Of a stretch of 5,518 bases of DNA, positions 1 to 5,518 are shown piece after piece. Each line of letters starts with the position of its first letter. Position 1 is the stretch's first letter. Source of the DNA: Planctomycetota bacterium (GTDB lineage: Bacteria; Planctomycetota; Planctomycetia; Pirellulales; UBA1268); contig JAQBZA010000239.1 in the NCBI GenBank assembly GCA_027622795.1, positions 1-5,518 on the forward strand, read 5' to 3'. A program made the translations under genes and the position numbers. Below the pieces are notes generated by a model, which ran no database searches, was not told where the DNA came from, and was given only the letters and a program-made list of their open reading frames with translations.

Positions 1-1756
1 CCTGCAGCCTGGCGGCGCGCGGCAGCGGCTGGCGCCGGCCAGTGGCCTGCGCCGTTTCCGCACCTCGAAACTGCCCAGTGAAAACTCAGAGGGCCTGCTT
101 TCCAAGTTGCTCGCGGAAAACGGTGTGCCCTTCAGTTATGAAGAGCCGCCGAGTCCGTGGCGAAACTGGATGCCAATGCTCTTTATTACGGGCCTCTTTG
201 GGCTCGTCTTCTGGCTGATGATTCGCCGTGTTGGCGGGGCGGGCAGCCCGATGGCGTTCGGTCGGAGCCGCGGAAAAATGTATGCCCAGGAAGATCTTGG
301 CATCACCTTCGATGATGTTGCCGGCATCGATGAGGCGGTGGAAGAGCTCCGCGAGGTGGTCGAGTTTCTGCGGAGCCCCGAGAAGTATCAGGTGCTCGGC
401 GGCCATATTCCCAAGGGTGTGCTTCTGGTCGGTCCGCCGGGAACGGGAAAAACACTCCTCGCCAAGGCGATTGCGGGCGAGGCCGGCGTGCCTTTCTTCG
501 GCCTGTCGGGCAGTGACTTTGTCGAGATGTTTGTCGGGGTCGGTGCTGCACGGGTTCGCGACATGTTTCAGCAGGCGGCGGCCAAGGCTCCGTGCATCAT
601 CTTCATCGATGAACTCGACGCCCTCGGCAAGACCCGCGGCACGAGCGTCGTTGGGGGTCACGACGAGCGGGAGCAGACCCTCAACGCGCTGCTCGTGGAG
701 ATGGATGGCTTCGGCAGTAACTCCGGTGTGATCGTGCTGGCAGCGACCAACCGCCCTGAGACGCTCGACCCCGCCCTGCTCCGCCCGGGTCGATTCGACC
801 GCCATGTCCTTGTCGATCGGCCCGACGTTCGGGGGCGCGAGGCAATCCTCCGCGTACATGTGCTCAATGTGAAGCTCGATCCAAATGTCGAGATTGCCCA
901 GATCGCCCGGATCACGTCGGGCTTCGTCGGGGCGGATCTTGCGAATCTCGTCAACGAGGCCGCCCTCCTTGCCGCCCGCAACAATAAGCCGGCCGTTGGC
1001 ATGGACGAATTCAACGAGGGTGTGGAGCGGGTCACGGCAGGGCTCGAAAAGAAGAAGCGGGTAATCCACGAGGATGAAAAGAAACGAGTCGCCTACCACG
1101 AGGCAGCCCACGCGTTGGTCGCCTTCTCGCTTCCGAATACCGACCCAGTCCACAAGGTGTCGATCATTCCTCGTGGACTGGCGGCGCTTGGCTACACAAT
1201 GCAGCGGCCTGAGGATGACCGCTACCTGCTCACGCAGTCGGAACTCGAAAGCCGCATCCAGGTGCTGCTGGCCGGTACGATTGCCGAGGAGATGGTGTAC
1301 GACGACGTCTCCACCGGCGCTCAAAATGATCTCGAGCGAACCAGTGAAATCGCCCGCGCGATGGTGATGGACTATGGCATGAGCCGGTTGGGCCGAGTCA
1401 CATACCGGGAGAATCCGCGGTCGCCGTTTTTGGCCGGCTCCGGTCCTGATCTACCCCATGCCCGTTCGCACAGCGAGGAGACGGCCCGCGAGATCGATGA
1501 GGAAGTCAAACGGATTGTCGACCGGTCGATCGAACAGGTGCGACGAATTCTTGAGACCCGCCGGGTGGCCCTCGAGGCGATCACGCAGCGGTTGATCGAA
1601 TGCGAGGTGATCGATGGCGATGAACTGAAAGCGATCGTGGAGCGATCGGTCGGTGCGCCGCAGATTGTGCCGGGCACGGCCGCCGAGCGCCGCGCTGCGC
1701 GGCAGCAGGCAGAGCTGGCTGATACACCCGCCGCTCAGGCCGATGCGGGGCTGTAA
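1..1756 (+). CDS. ftsH: ATP-dependent zinc metalloprotease FtsH, 5'-truncated by window edge
   Basis: FtsH is a membrane-anchored AAA+ protease that unfolds and degrades damaged membrane proteins and short-lived regulators in the cytoplasm. The frame is open from base 2, and upstream residues read as the end of the periplasmic domain, so the TTG at 107 is not a real start. The visible 584 codons hold, in order: the second membrane helix (about 167-223), Walker A GPPGTGKT (431-454), the pore motif FVG in DFVEMFVGVG, Walker B IIFIDE (596-613), the second-region-of-homology arginines RPGRFDR (782-802), the zinc site HEAAH (1097-1111) and the third zinc ligand Asp in TGAQND (1328-1330). All catalytic residues are present, so it should be active. 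E. coli FtsH has HEAGH, so one non-ligand Gly is Ala here. An Ala-rich tail follows the protease domain. Compared with E. coli FtsH, at least about 50 N-terminal residues, including the first membrane helix, are missing off the left edge. It ends in TAA, convergent with the next gene. Confidence 0.97.
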   Translation, partial: LQPGGARQRLAPASGLRRFRTSKLPSENSEGLLSKLLAENGVPFSYEEPPSPWRNWMPMLFITGLFGLVFWLMIRRVGGAGSPMAFGRSRGKMYAQEDLGITFDDVAGIDEAVEELREVVEFLRSPEKYQVLGGHIPKGVLLVGPPGTGKTLLAKAIAGEAGVPFFGLSGSDFVEMFVGVGAARVRDMFQQAAAKAPCIIFIDELDALGKTRGTSVVGGHDEREQTLNALLVEMDGFGSNSGVIVLAATNRPETLDPALLRPGRFDRHVLVDRPDVRGREAILRVHVLNVKLDPNVEIAQIARITSGFVGADLANLVNEAALLAARNNKPAVGMDEFNEGVERVTAGLEKKKRVIHEDEKKRVAYHEAAHALVAFSLPNTDPVHKVSIIPRGLAALGYTMQRPEDDRYLLTQSELESRIQVLLAGTIAEEMVYDDVSTGAQNDLERTSEIARAMVMDYGMSRLGRVTYRENPRSPFLAGSGPDLPHARSHSEETAREIDEEVKRIVDRSIEQVRRILETRRVALEAITQRLIECEVIDGDELKAIVERSVGAPQIVPGTAAERRAARQQAELADTPAAQADAGL

Positions 1757-1769
1757 CAACCGCATCCGG
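1740..1769. terminator. Inverted repeat over the ftsH stop codon, possible terminator
   Basis: CCGATGCGG (1740-1748) can pair with CCGCATCCGG (1760-1769) as a 9-bp stem with one bulged C (1767) and an 11-nt loop that contains the ftsH TAA. It lies between two convergent genes, where a two-way terminator would be expected. Neither strand has a U-run after the stem, so it is not a classic intrinsic terminator. It could instead protect mRNA 3' ends or be chance in GC-rich DNA. Confidence 0.35.
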
Positions 1770-1779
1770 CTCTCACACC

Positions 1780-2028
1780 TCAGTCCTTGAGCAGCGCCTT
1801 CGGCAGTGTTGCAAAGTGGAGAACTGTCACTGCACCGGCAGAGATCAGCGTCCACGGCGCCCAATCGGGAGCCGTAAACACATGTGAACTGCCCCGGCCA
1901 TTCAGTGGCAAGATCGTGGCCGAATCGATCACCAACAGTTCAATGCCCAGCACGCAGGCAAACATCCCGGAAGCAAGAAAAAAACTTTTCCACATGATCG
2001 TGCGGGTGCGCCGGGTGGGCGCGGTCAT
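1780..2028 (-). CDS. Small two-helix membrane protein, hypothetical
   Basis: This 82-aa protein is predicted to sit in the inner membrane; its function is unknown. A basic N-terminus (TRRTRT) precedes a first hydrophobic helix at about residues 13-34, which carries a buried Glu (E30) and ends in LLVID. A short polar loop with APDWAPW (53-59) leads to a second helix at about 59-75 and a short basic tail. From memory, planctomycetes carry small proteins with similar WKSFFLA, ECLVID-like and PDWAPWSLLSAGAV-like segments, which is the main reason to call it real; no search was run. An in-frame TGA lies three codons upstream, so translation starts at the ATG at 2028 or the ATG at 1995 (MWKSFF). 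AAGGAG (2035-2030) sits only one base before the first ATG, which is unusually close. The gene converges on ftsH with a 23-bp gap and is divergent from the DCC gene. Confidence 0.7.
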   Translation of the reverse strand: MTAPTRRTRTIMWKSFFLASGMFACVLGIELLVIDSATILPLNGRGSSHVFTAPDWAPWTLISAGAVTVLHFATLPKALLKD

Positions 2029-2265
2029 TCTCCTTCACGAACTCCCCGGCCACGAGGAGCCTGCGATGGTGATCGACCAGCCAGACCAAGGAGGTTCAGC
2101 CGGAAAGAGAATACGATGACGGTGCCGGTTGTGCGGCCTGTGTGGCAGGATGGGGGCTTCCCGAAACCTGTGGTGACGCCAGGCTGAACCCGGCCTCACG
2201 CTGTCCAGTTCTGCGAATCCCGTGTCGCCCTCGATTCTGGGGCCTACACTTTCCTTCAGCCTGCC
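2029..2265. other. Divergent intergenic spacer
   Basis: This 237-bp gap separates the divergent starts of the small membrane protein and the DCC protein, so it should hold both promoters. I see no convincing -35/-10 pair. The nearest is TACACT at 2245-2250 on the plus strand, with nothing like TTGACA 17 bp before it. Two tiny plus-strand reading frames lie inside: 17 codons at 2066-2119, with GAGGAG six bases before its ATG, and 23 codons at 2116-2187, overlapping the first by ATGA. Neither encodes a recognisable peptide, and I do not call them genes. Confidence 0.4.
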
Positions 2266-2664
2266 ATGCTCACCACCCGCTTTCGACCGACCCGCGATAC
2301 CGTCCTCTACGACGGCCGTTGCCGATTCTGTCGCAGCCAAATCGCCATGCTGCGGGCGCTGTCGCCCCTGCGGCGGCCCGACTTCATTTCGCTTCACGAT
2401 CCGATCGTGGCCGAGCGTTTTCCCGAGCTTTCCCACGATGACCTGATGCGGCAGATGTATGTGATCGATCCACAGGGCCAGGCCCGGGGCGGCGCGGAGG
2501 CGGTTCGCTATCTGTCGCGACGGCTGCCGCTCTTTTGGCCGCTGGCCGCATTGCTCCACATCCCGGGCTCGCTGCCGTTGTGGAAGAGCCTCTATGCGTT
2601 CGTCGCCCGCCACCGCCTCTCCATCGCCGGCTCCTGCGACGACGGAAATTGTCGAGTGGGGTAG
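2266..2664 (+). CDS. DCC family thiol-disulfide oxidoreductase-like protein (DUF393)
   Basis: This 132-aa protein has the usual length and layout of the DCC/DUF393 family, which is predicted to have a thioredoxin-like fold and thiol-disulfide activity; substrates are unknown for most members. The family signature YDGxCxxC is present as YDGRCRFC (residues 15-22; Cys codons at 2320-2322 and 2329-2331). A predicted helical middle with VIDPQG and a GGAEAVRYL segment follows, and then the family's C-terminal YAFVARHRL (about 109-117). The tail adds a second Cys pair, C124 and C129 (CDDGNC), which might bind metal or form a disulfide. No signal peptide is visible, so it is probably cytoplasmic. The ATG at 2266 gives the family N-terminus a short lead of about ten residues. 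There is no clear Shine-Dalgarno before it. It is transcribed alone, divergent from the small membrane gene and convergent with the methyltransferase. Confidence 0.88.
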   Translation: MLTTRFRPTRDTVLYDGRCRFCRSQIAMLRALSPLRRPDFISLHDPIVAERFPELSHDDLMRQMYVIDPQGQARGGAEAVRYLSRRLPLFWPLAALLHIPGSLPLWKSLYAFVARHRLSIAGSCDDGNCRVG

Positions 2665-2680
2665 GCGGAGTCACTCCGCC
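2664..2680. terminator. Perfect 17-bp palindrome between convergent stop codons
   Basis: GGCGGAGTCACTCCGCC has 8-bp arms around a single central base; as RNA it would fold into a 7-bp GC-rich stem with a UCA triloop. It begins at the last base of the DCC stop (TAG, 2662-2664), and its centre is the methyltransferase stop (TGA read from 2673 to 2671). Its position suggests a two-way transcription end or mRNA-stabilising hairpin. No U-tract follows on either strand. A protein-binding site or dispersed palindromic repeat is also possible. Confidence 0.5.
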
Positions 2681-3423
2681 GCTGCGTCCCGCACCTTGAA
2701 AAACATGAGGTGCTGCCAAGGGAGCCGGTCGTATTCCCGGGCCAACTCAAAGCCGTTGGCCTCCAGTTCCTGCCGCACCTGAGCCTTCGTCATCTTGTGC
2801 AGCGGCTTGATCGGCACGGCCGGATCCTCGCCACGAAACTCCGCCAGCACGAGCTGCCCGTCTTCGGCAAGGCATTCCCGGATCTTCGCCAGCATCTCCA
2901 CGGGATGGGAAAACTCGTGATACACGTCGACACAGAGCACCATGTCGACGCCCCCGGCAGGCAGCCGCGGATCGACCACCGTGCCGAGCACCGGCTTGAT
3001 GTTCACCAGGCCCGCGATCGCCGCCCGGCCGGAGAGCATCTTCAGCATCGGTGGCTGAATGTCGACGGCGTAGACGGTGCCCGTCGGCCCCACGAGCTGT
3101 CCCAACTCCAGCGTGTAGAAGCCGTTGCCACAACCCATGTCACAGACCACCTGCCCCGGCTGGATGGCGAGGGCCTCGATCAGCTGCCGGCAGTCTTCCT
3201 CTCGCTGCCGGCTTTCCCGCACCAGCCAGGGCGCGCCCGAGTAGTGCATTGTCTGGGCGATCTCGCGGCCCATGTAGAAGGGTTGGGCCGGCGGGATCTC
3301 GGCAGTGCGATCAATTTTGAAATCAATGCGTGGCGGCTTGGCCGCCGGAGCCTGCGCGGCTGCCGGCGCACCGCACGCGGCAAAGCTAACGCCAACAAGG
3401 AGCAGTGAGATTCTTTTGCCCAT
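2671..3423 (-). CDS. Exported class I SAM-dependent methyltransferase-like protein
   Basis: This 250-aa protein carries a Rossmann-type methyltransferase domain; its substrate is unknown. The SAM-binding motif I is intact as DMGCGNG (residues 95-101), with the acidic residue after strand 2 in VYAVD (D121). Ahead of it is MGREIAQTM (51-59) and a GAPWLVRE segment, and near the end are PIKPLHKMT and LPWQH. These blocks resemble an uncharacterised methyltransferase family common in planctomycetes and Bacteroidetes (from memory). The N-terminus looks like a signal peptide: MGKR, a hydrophobic stretch SLLLVGVSFAA, then AQA (23-25) as a likely signal peptidase I site. C17 after FAA is a weaker lipobox. 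I chose the ATG at 3423 because the signal peptide begins there. The ATG at 3468 would add 15 polar residues and overlap lpxI. There is no Shine-Dalgarno. It lies 28 bp after lpxI, so it is probably the last gene of the lpxD-lpxI unit. Confidence 0.85.
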   Translation of the reverse strand: MGKRISLLLVGVSFAACGAPAAAQAPAAKPPRIDFKIDRTAEIPPAQPFYMGREIAQTMHYSGAPWLVRESRQREEDCRQLIEALAIQPGQVVCDMGCGNGFYTLELGQLVGPTGTVYAVDIQPPMLKMLSGRAAIAGLVNIKPVLGTVVDPRLPAGGVDMVLCVDVYHEFSHPVEMLAKIRECLAEDGQLVLAEFRGEDPAVPIKPLHKMTKAQVRQELEANGFELAREYDRLPWQHLMFFKVRDAAAE

Positions 3424-3451
3424 CGCCCGAGTATACGATGTGGCGCAGGTT

Positions 3452-4375
3452 TCACGCGGCGTCGGCATTGGCGTCGAGGGCGGGCCGGCCGGCCTCGTCG
3501 TAGTAGCTCACCACGCTGATGCCGCTCCGCACCGCATAGTTGGCCAGTTCGTCGGCATCCACAAGGATCGTCTTGCCCGCCTCGACCGCGAGCACGCTCG
3601 CTCCGGCCGCCCGCAGCGATTGCAGCGTGCCGATGCCGATCGTCGGCATGTCAAACCGCAGGTCCTGCTGCGGCTTCGCCACCTTCACCACCACCATTCC
3701 GCCGGCCGGGCAGAATCGGCCCGCCCGCCGGATGCACTCATCGGTGCCCTCAATCGCCTCCAGCGCGATCGGCGCCCGGTTCTTTACCACCACCGTCTGG
3801 CCGATATCGAGCCGGCCGAGTTCCTTGGCCAGCCGCCAGCCGAAGGCAACGTCGGCAAGCTGAGCCTTCGTGAGCGGCCGCCCGCCGGCAAGCACGCCAC
3901 CAGACGCCAGCAGTTCCGGGGCCAGATCGGTCGCGGGCACGATCCGCACCCCGCCGGTGTCGAAGGCATTGGTGATCGCGCCCAGGAGTGAATCGTCACG
4001 GTTGTCGCGCCGCCGGGATACGAAGTGGGGCCAGAAGGTCTTGAGCCCCGTCCAGTCAGGCAGGTGCCGCAGCCAGGCATGCTTGGTGAAGAGTTTCGTC
4101 TTGTGGATCTTGCCGGCCATCGTCGCCCGGCTGCAGCCATGCTGCTTGAAGAAGTCGATCGCCTTGCCGATCTCGGCCACGCCCACAAAGCCATACTCGT
4201 CGGCCAGGTCCTCGAGCGCCGCATCGGCATGGTCGCGGATCGAGAGGATCGCCGTGCGGCCACCCCGGCGACGCACCGCCTCGGCCACCGCCACCGGGTA
4301 GCGGCCCCAGCCGGCGAGGATGCCGACGATTTCGCCGTTCAACGATGGCGATCGTGGAGCAGATGCCGTCATCAT
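3452..4375 (-). CDS. lpxI: UDP-2,3-diacylglucosamine pyrophosphatase LpxI
   Basis: LpxI hydrolyses UDP-2,3-diacylglucosamine to lipid X and UMP on the cytoplasmic side of lipid A synthesis, and replaces the unrelated LpxH in bacteria that lack it. The 307-aa product has the family layout (formerly DUF1009): an N-terminal domain starting GILAGWGRYPVAVAEA (18-33), then GKAIDFFKQHG (70-80) and AGKI (87-90), then the C-terminal domain with ELGRLDIGQTVVV (185-197), EAIEGTDE (206-213), VVVKVAKPQQD (228-238) and DMPTIG (242-247). The conserved acidic residues in EGTD and around PTIG are present, so it should be active. It is somewhat longer than typical LpxI; the extra length includes about 14 residues before the first strand and a basic, Trp-rich stretch at about 94-128. 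Its ATG overlaps the lpxD TGA as ATGA (4375-4372), which suggests translational coupling. A second ATG follows directly (4372-4370), so the exact start could be one codon later. Confidence 0.93.
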   Translation of the reverse strand: MMTASAPRSPSLNGEIVGILAGWGRYPVAVAEAVRRRGGRTAILSIRDHADAALEDLADEYGFVGVAEIGKAIDFFKQHGCSRATMAGKIHKTKLFTKHAWLRHLPDWTGLKTFWPHFVSRRRDNRDDSLLGAITNAFDTGGVRIVPATDLAPELLASGGVLAGGRPLTKAQLADVAFGWRLAKELGRLDIGQTVVVKNRAPIALEAIEGTDECIRRAGRFCPAGGMVVVKVAKPQQDLRFDMPTIGIGTLQSLRAAGASVLAVEAGKTILVDADELANYAVRSGISVVSYYDEAGRPALDANADAA

Positions 4376-5448
4376 GCCGCCTCCGCGGCTCCCGCACGGC
4401 CCCGAACAGTGGCCGGCTGGGCATCAGCCTGCTCGAGCGCCTCGATGCGGGCGGAGAGCTTCTTCAGGTCTTTCCGCATCTCGGGAAGTTTTGTCATCGT
4501 CGCCAGTTGCAGCTTGCGTTCCCGCAGCTCGATCGCCGGCTCACCGAGCACGGTGATCCCGGCGGCCACGTCGTTCGACACGCCGGAGCGTGCGCCGAGC
4601 ACGGCACCATCGCCGATATGCACATGGTCCCGCACGCCACATTGCCCGGCCATCACCACCCAGCTGCCGGTACTCGTACTCCCCGCCACGCCCACCTGCG
4701 AACAGATCATGTTGGTCGCACCGATCTGGCAGTTGTGGGCGATCATCACGAGGTTGTCGATCTTCGTGCCGCGGCCGATCACCGTCGGCCCGTAGGTGCC
4801 GCGGTCGATCGTGGTGTTGGCACCGATCTCGACGTCGTCCCGCACTTCAACCCAGCCGAGCTGGGCCGAGAGGGCATAGGCATCGCCGCTCACCTTGTAG
4901 CCAAAGCCGTAGGCGCCGAGCACGGCGCCGGAATGGATGATGCACCGCTGTCCCACCACGGTATTGGGATAGAGCACGGCATTCGGGAACACCTCGGTGC
5001 CGGCGCCGATGCGGCAGCCGGCCATGATGCGGGCCCCCGAGTGGATCGTGGCGCCGGGGCCGATCTCCACGTCGGCACCGACCGCCGCCAGCGGATGCAC
5101 ATCGACATCGCCAGCCAGCCGTGCAGAGGAGTCAATGGCGGCCTGTGGGCTCACGCCGGTGCGGGCCTTAGCCCGTGGCGGTCGGAAGTGAACAATCGTG
5201 GCCGCGAAGGCGGCATGTACATCAGCCACCTCGATCGTGGGCCGATCAAGCGGGCCGGAGCCGGCCGGCACGATCGCGGCGGCAGCCTTGCTCTTGCCGA
5301 GCAGGTGCAGTTTGTCGGCAGTGTCGACGAGTGTGATCTCGTTCGGGCCGGCAAGTTCGAGCGTGGCAGCGCCGGTGATCTGCCGGGTCGTGTCGCCGGT
5401 CGGCGTGCCACCGACTTGCGTCGCCAGCGCCGCGAGGGTGATCGCCAT
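4372..5448 (-). CDS. lpxD: UDP-3-O-acylglucosamine N-acyltransferase LpxD
   Basis: LpxD transfers a hydroxyacyl chain from acyl-carrier protein to the 2-amine of UDP-3-O-acylglucosamine, the third step of lipid A synthesis, in the cytoplasm. The 358-aa product (E. coli 341) has the N-terminal uridine-binding domain (ITLAALATQVGG, ITGAATLELAGPNEITLV; residues 3-95), then a left-handed parallel beta-helix of hexapeptide repeats (about 99-300), then a charged C-terminal helix ending in LSARIEALEQ (331-340). The separate N-terminal domain and C-terminal helix distinguish it from LpxA. Landmarks are GFGY (181-184), EIGANTTIDRG (207-217) and IDNLVMIAHN, whose His238 matches the catalytic His239 of E. 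coli. The ATG at 5448 is preferred over the one at 5514 because family homology begins at MAITLA and a GGAG lies eight bases before it. It is the first visible gene of the leftward cluster and overlaps lpxI by four bases. Confidence 0.95.
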   Translation of the reverse strand: MAITLAALATQVGGTPTGDTTRQITGAATLELAGPNEITLVDTADKLHLLGKSKAAAAIVPAGSGPLDRPTIEVADVHAAFAATIVHFRPPRAKARTGVSPQAAIDSSARLAGDVDVHPLAAVGADVEIGPGATIHSGARIMAGCRIGAGTEVFPNAVLYPNTVVGQRCIIHSGAVLGAYGFGYKVSGDAYALSAQLGWVEVRDDVEIGANTTIDRGTYGPTVIGRGTKIDNLVMIAHNCQIGATNMICSQVGVAGSTSTGSWVVMAGQCGVRDHVHIGDGAVLGARSGVSNDVAAGITVLGEPAIELRERKLQLATMTKLPEMRKDLKKLSARIEALEQADAQPATVRGRAGAAEAA

Positions 5449-5456
5449 CGAAAGGT

Positions 5457-5460
5457 CTCC
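5457..5460 (-). promoter_or_regulatory. lpxD: Shine-Dalgarno of lpxD, decides the start
   Basis: On the minus strand GGAG (within CTGGAG) lies eight bases before the ATG at 5448, a normal spacing. It supports a 358-aa LpxD rather than the longer frame that begins with an atypical 22-residue extension at 5514. The remaining 58 bp to the window edge contain a TATCTT that could be a -10 box, but no matching -35 is visible, and the operon may start further upstream. Confidence 0.6.
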
Positions 5461-5518
5461 AGGAGGCATCCGCGGTCTGCGGAGGGTGGGAAGATAGGCG
5501 GCCTGCGGCAGCATCGCA

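Noticed and set aside
86..1324. Long minus-strand frame (412 codons) opposite ftsH
   Set aside because: It lies wholly antisense to a well-conserved ftsH, has no recognisable domain or hydrophobic pattern, and is the usual by-product of GC-rich codon use.
1787..2119. Plus-strand frame of 110 codons opposite the small membrane gene
   Set aside because: The minus strand gives a coherent two-helix membrane protein; this frame gives no pattern. Only its last 17 codons are mentioned, as a weak mini-frame.
2173..2199. Weak inverted repeat GTGACGCC / GGCCTCAC in the divergent spacer
   Set aside because: The arms pair with a mismatch in the middle and leave only 4+3 paired bases; this is expected by chance.
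2035..2613. Minus-strand frame of 192 codons across the spacer and the DCC gene
   Set aside because: It overlaps the DCC gene on the other strand; the translation is rich in Arg, Pro and His with no motif. The DCC signature on the plus strand is decisive.
3424..3468. Upstream ATG at 3468 as the methyltransferase start
   Set aside because: It would put 15 polar residues ahead of a clean signal peptide and overlap the end of lpxI.
2710..3991. Plus-strand frames of about 230 codons opposite the methyltransferase and lpxI (2710-3408 and 3305-3991)
   Set aside because: They are antisense to clear genes, and their His/Arg-rich translations match nothing recognisable.
4025..4795. Plus-strand frame of 256 codons opposite lpxI and lpxD
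   Set aside because: It is antisense to two genes with full family motifs and has no domain of its own.
4548..5151. Periodic GGC/GCC-rich pattern inside lpxD that looks like a DNA repeat
   Set aside because: It is explained by hexapeptide repeats of the protein beta-helix; the DNA units are not conserved as nucleotide repeats.
5449..5514. Upstream ATG at 5514 as the lpxD start
   Set aside because: The 22 added residues are Pro/Arg-rich and unlike the family, while the ATG at 5448 has a well-spaced GGAG and matches the family N-terminus.
1..5518. CRISPR arrays, tRNAs, insertion sequences, attachment sites or defence genes
   Set aside because: No spaced direct repeats, cloverleaf-like segments, transposase motifs or terminal repeats were seen; the window is nearly filled by six housekeeping or conserved genes.

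Overview
The window is a GC-rich stretch of ordinary chromosome from a Gram-negative-type bacterium, most likely a planctomycete (Pirellulales-like). Three things suggest this: lipid A genes that use LpxI rather than LpxH; a small two-helix membrane protein and a thiol-oxidoreductase-like DCC protein that, from memory, look like planctomycete versions; and an exported class I methyltransferase of a type common in that phylum. The assignment is inference, because there is no rRNA or other marker here.

Layout, left to right. Positions 1-1756 (+) hold the 3' part of ftsH, the membrane AAA+ zinc protease; its N-terminus lies off the left edge. Convergent to it is a small predicted membrane protein of 82 aa (1780-2028, -), 23 bp away. 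A 237-bp divergent spacer (2029-2265) follows, with no convincing promoter. Then comes a DCC-family (DUF393) protein with a YDGxCxxC site (2266-2664, +). Its stop codon is 6 bp from the stop of the next gene, and a perfect 17-bp palindrome covers the junction. The rest is a leftward three-gene cluster, read from the right: lpxD (5448-4372), lpxI (4375-3452) and an exported SAM-dependent methyltransferase-like protein (3423-2671).

lpxD and lpxI overlap by four bases (ATGA), and the methyltransferase follows 28 bp later, so the three are probably one transcription unit. LpxD (UDP-3-O-acylglucosamine N-acyltransferase) and LpxI (UDP-2,3-diacylglucosamine pyrophosphatase) catalyse successive steps of lipid A synthesis. 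The methyltransferase has an intact SAM-binding motif but also an export signal, which makes its role a real open question. FtsH and the lipid A genes share an envelope theme, but nothing in the sequence shows that they are co-regulated.

I found no mobile element, CRISPR array, RNA gene or defence cassette, and no clearly new multi-gene system. The points most worth a second look are the exported methyltransferase in the lpx cluster, the palindromes over both convergent stop-codon junctions, and the small membrane protein.
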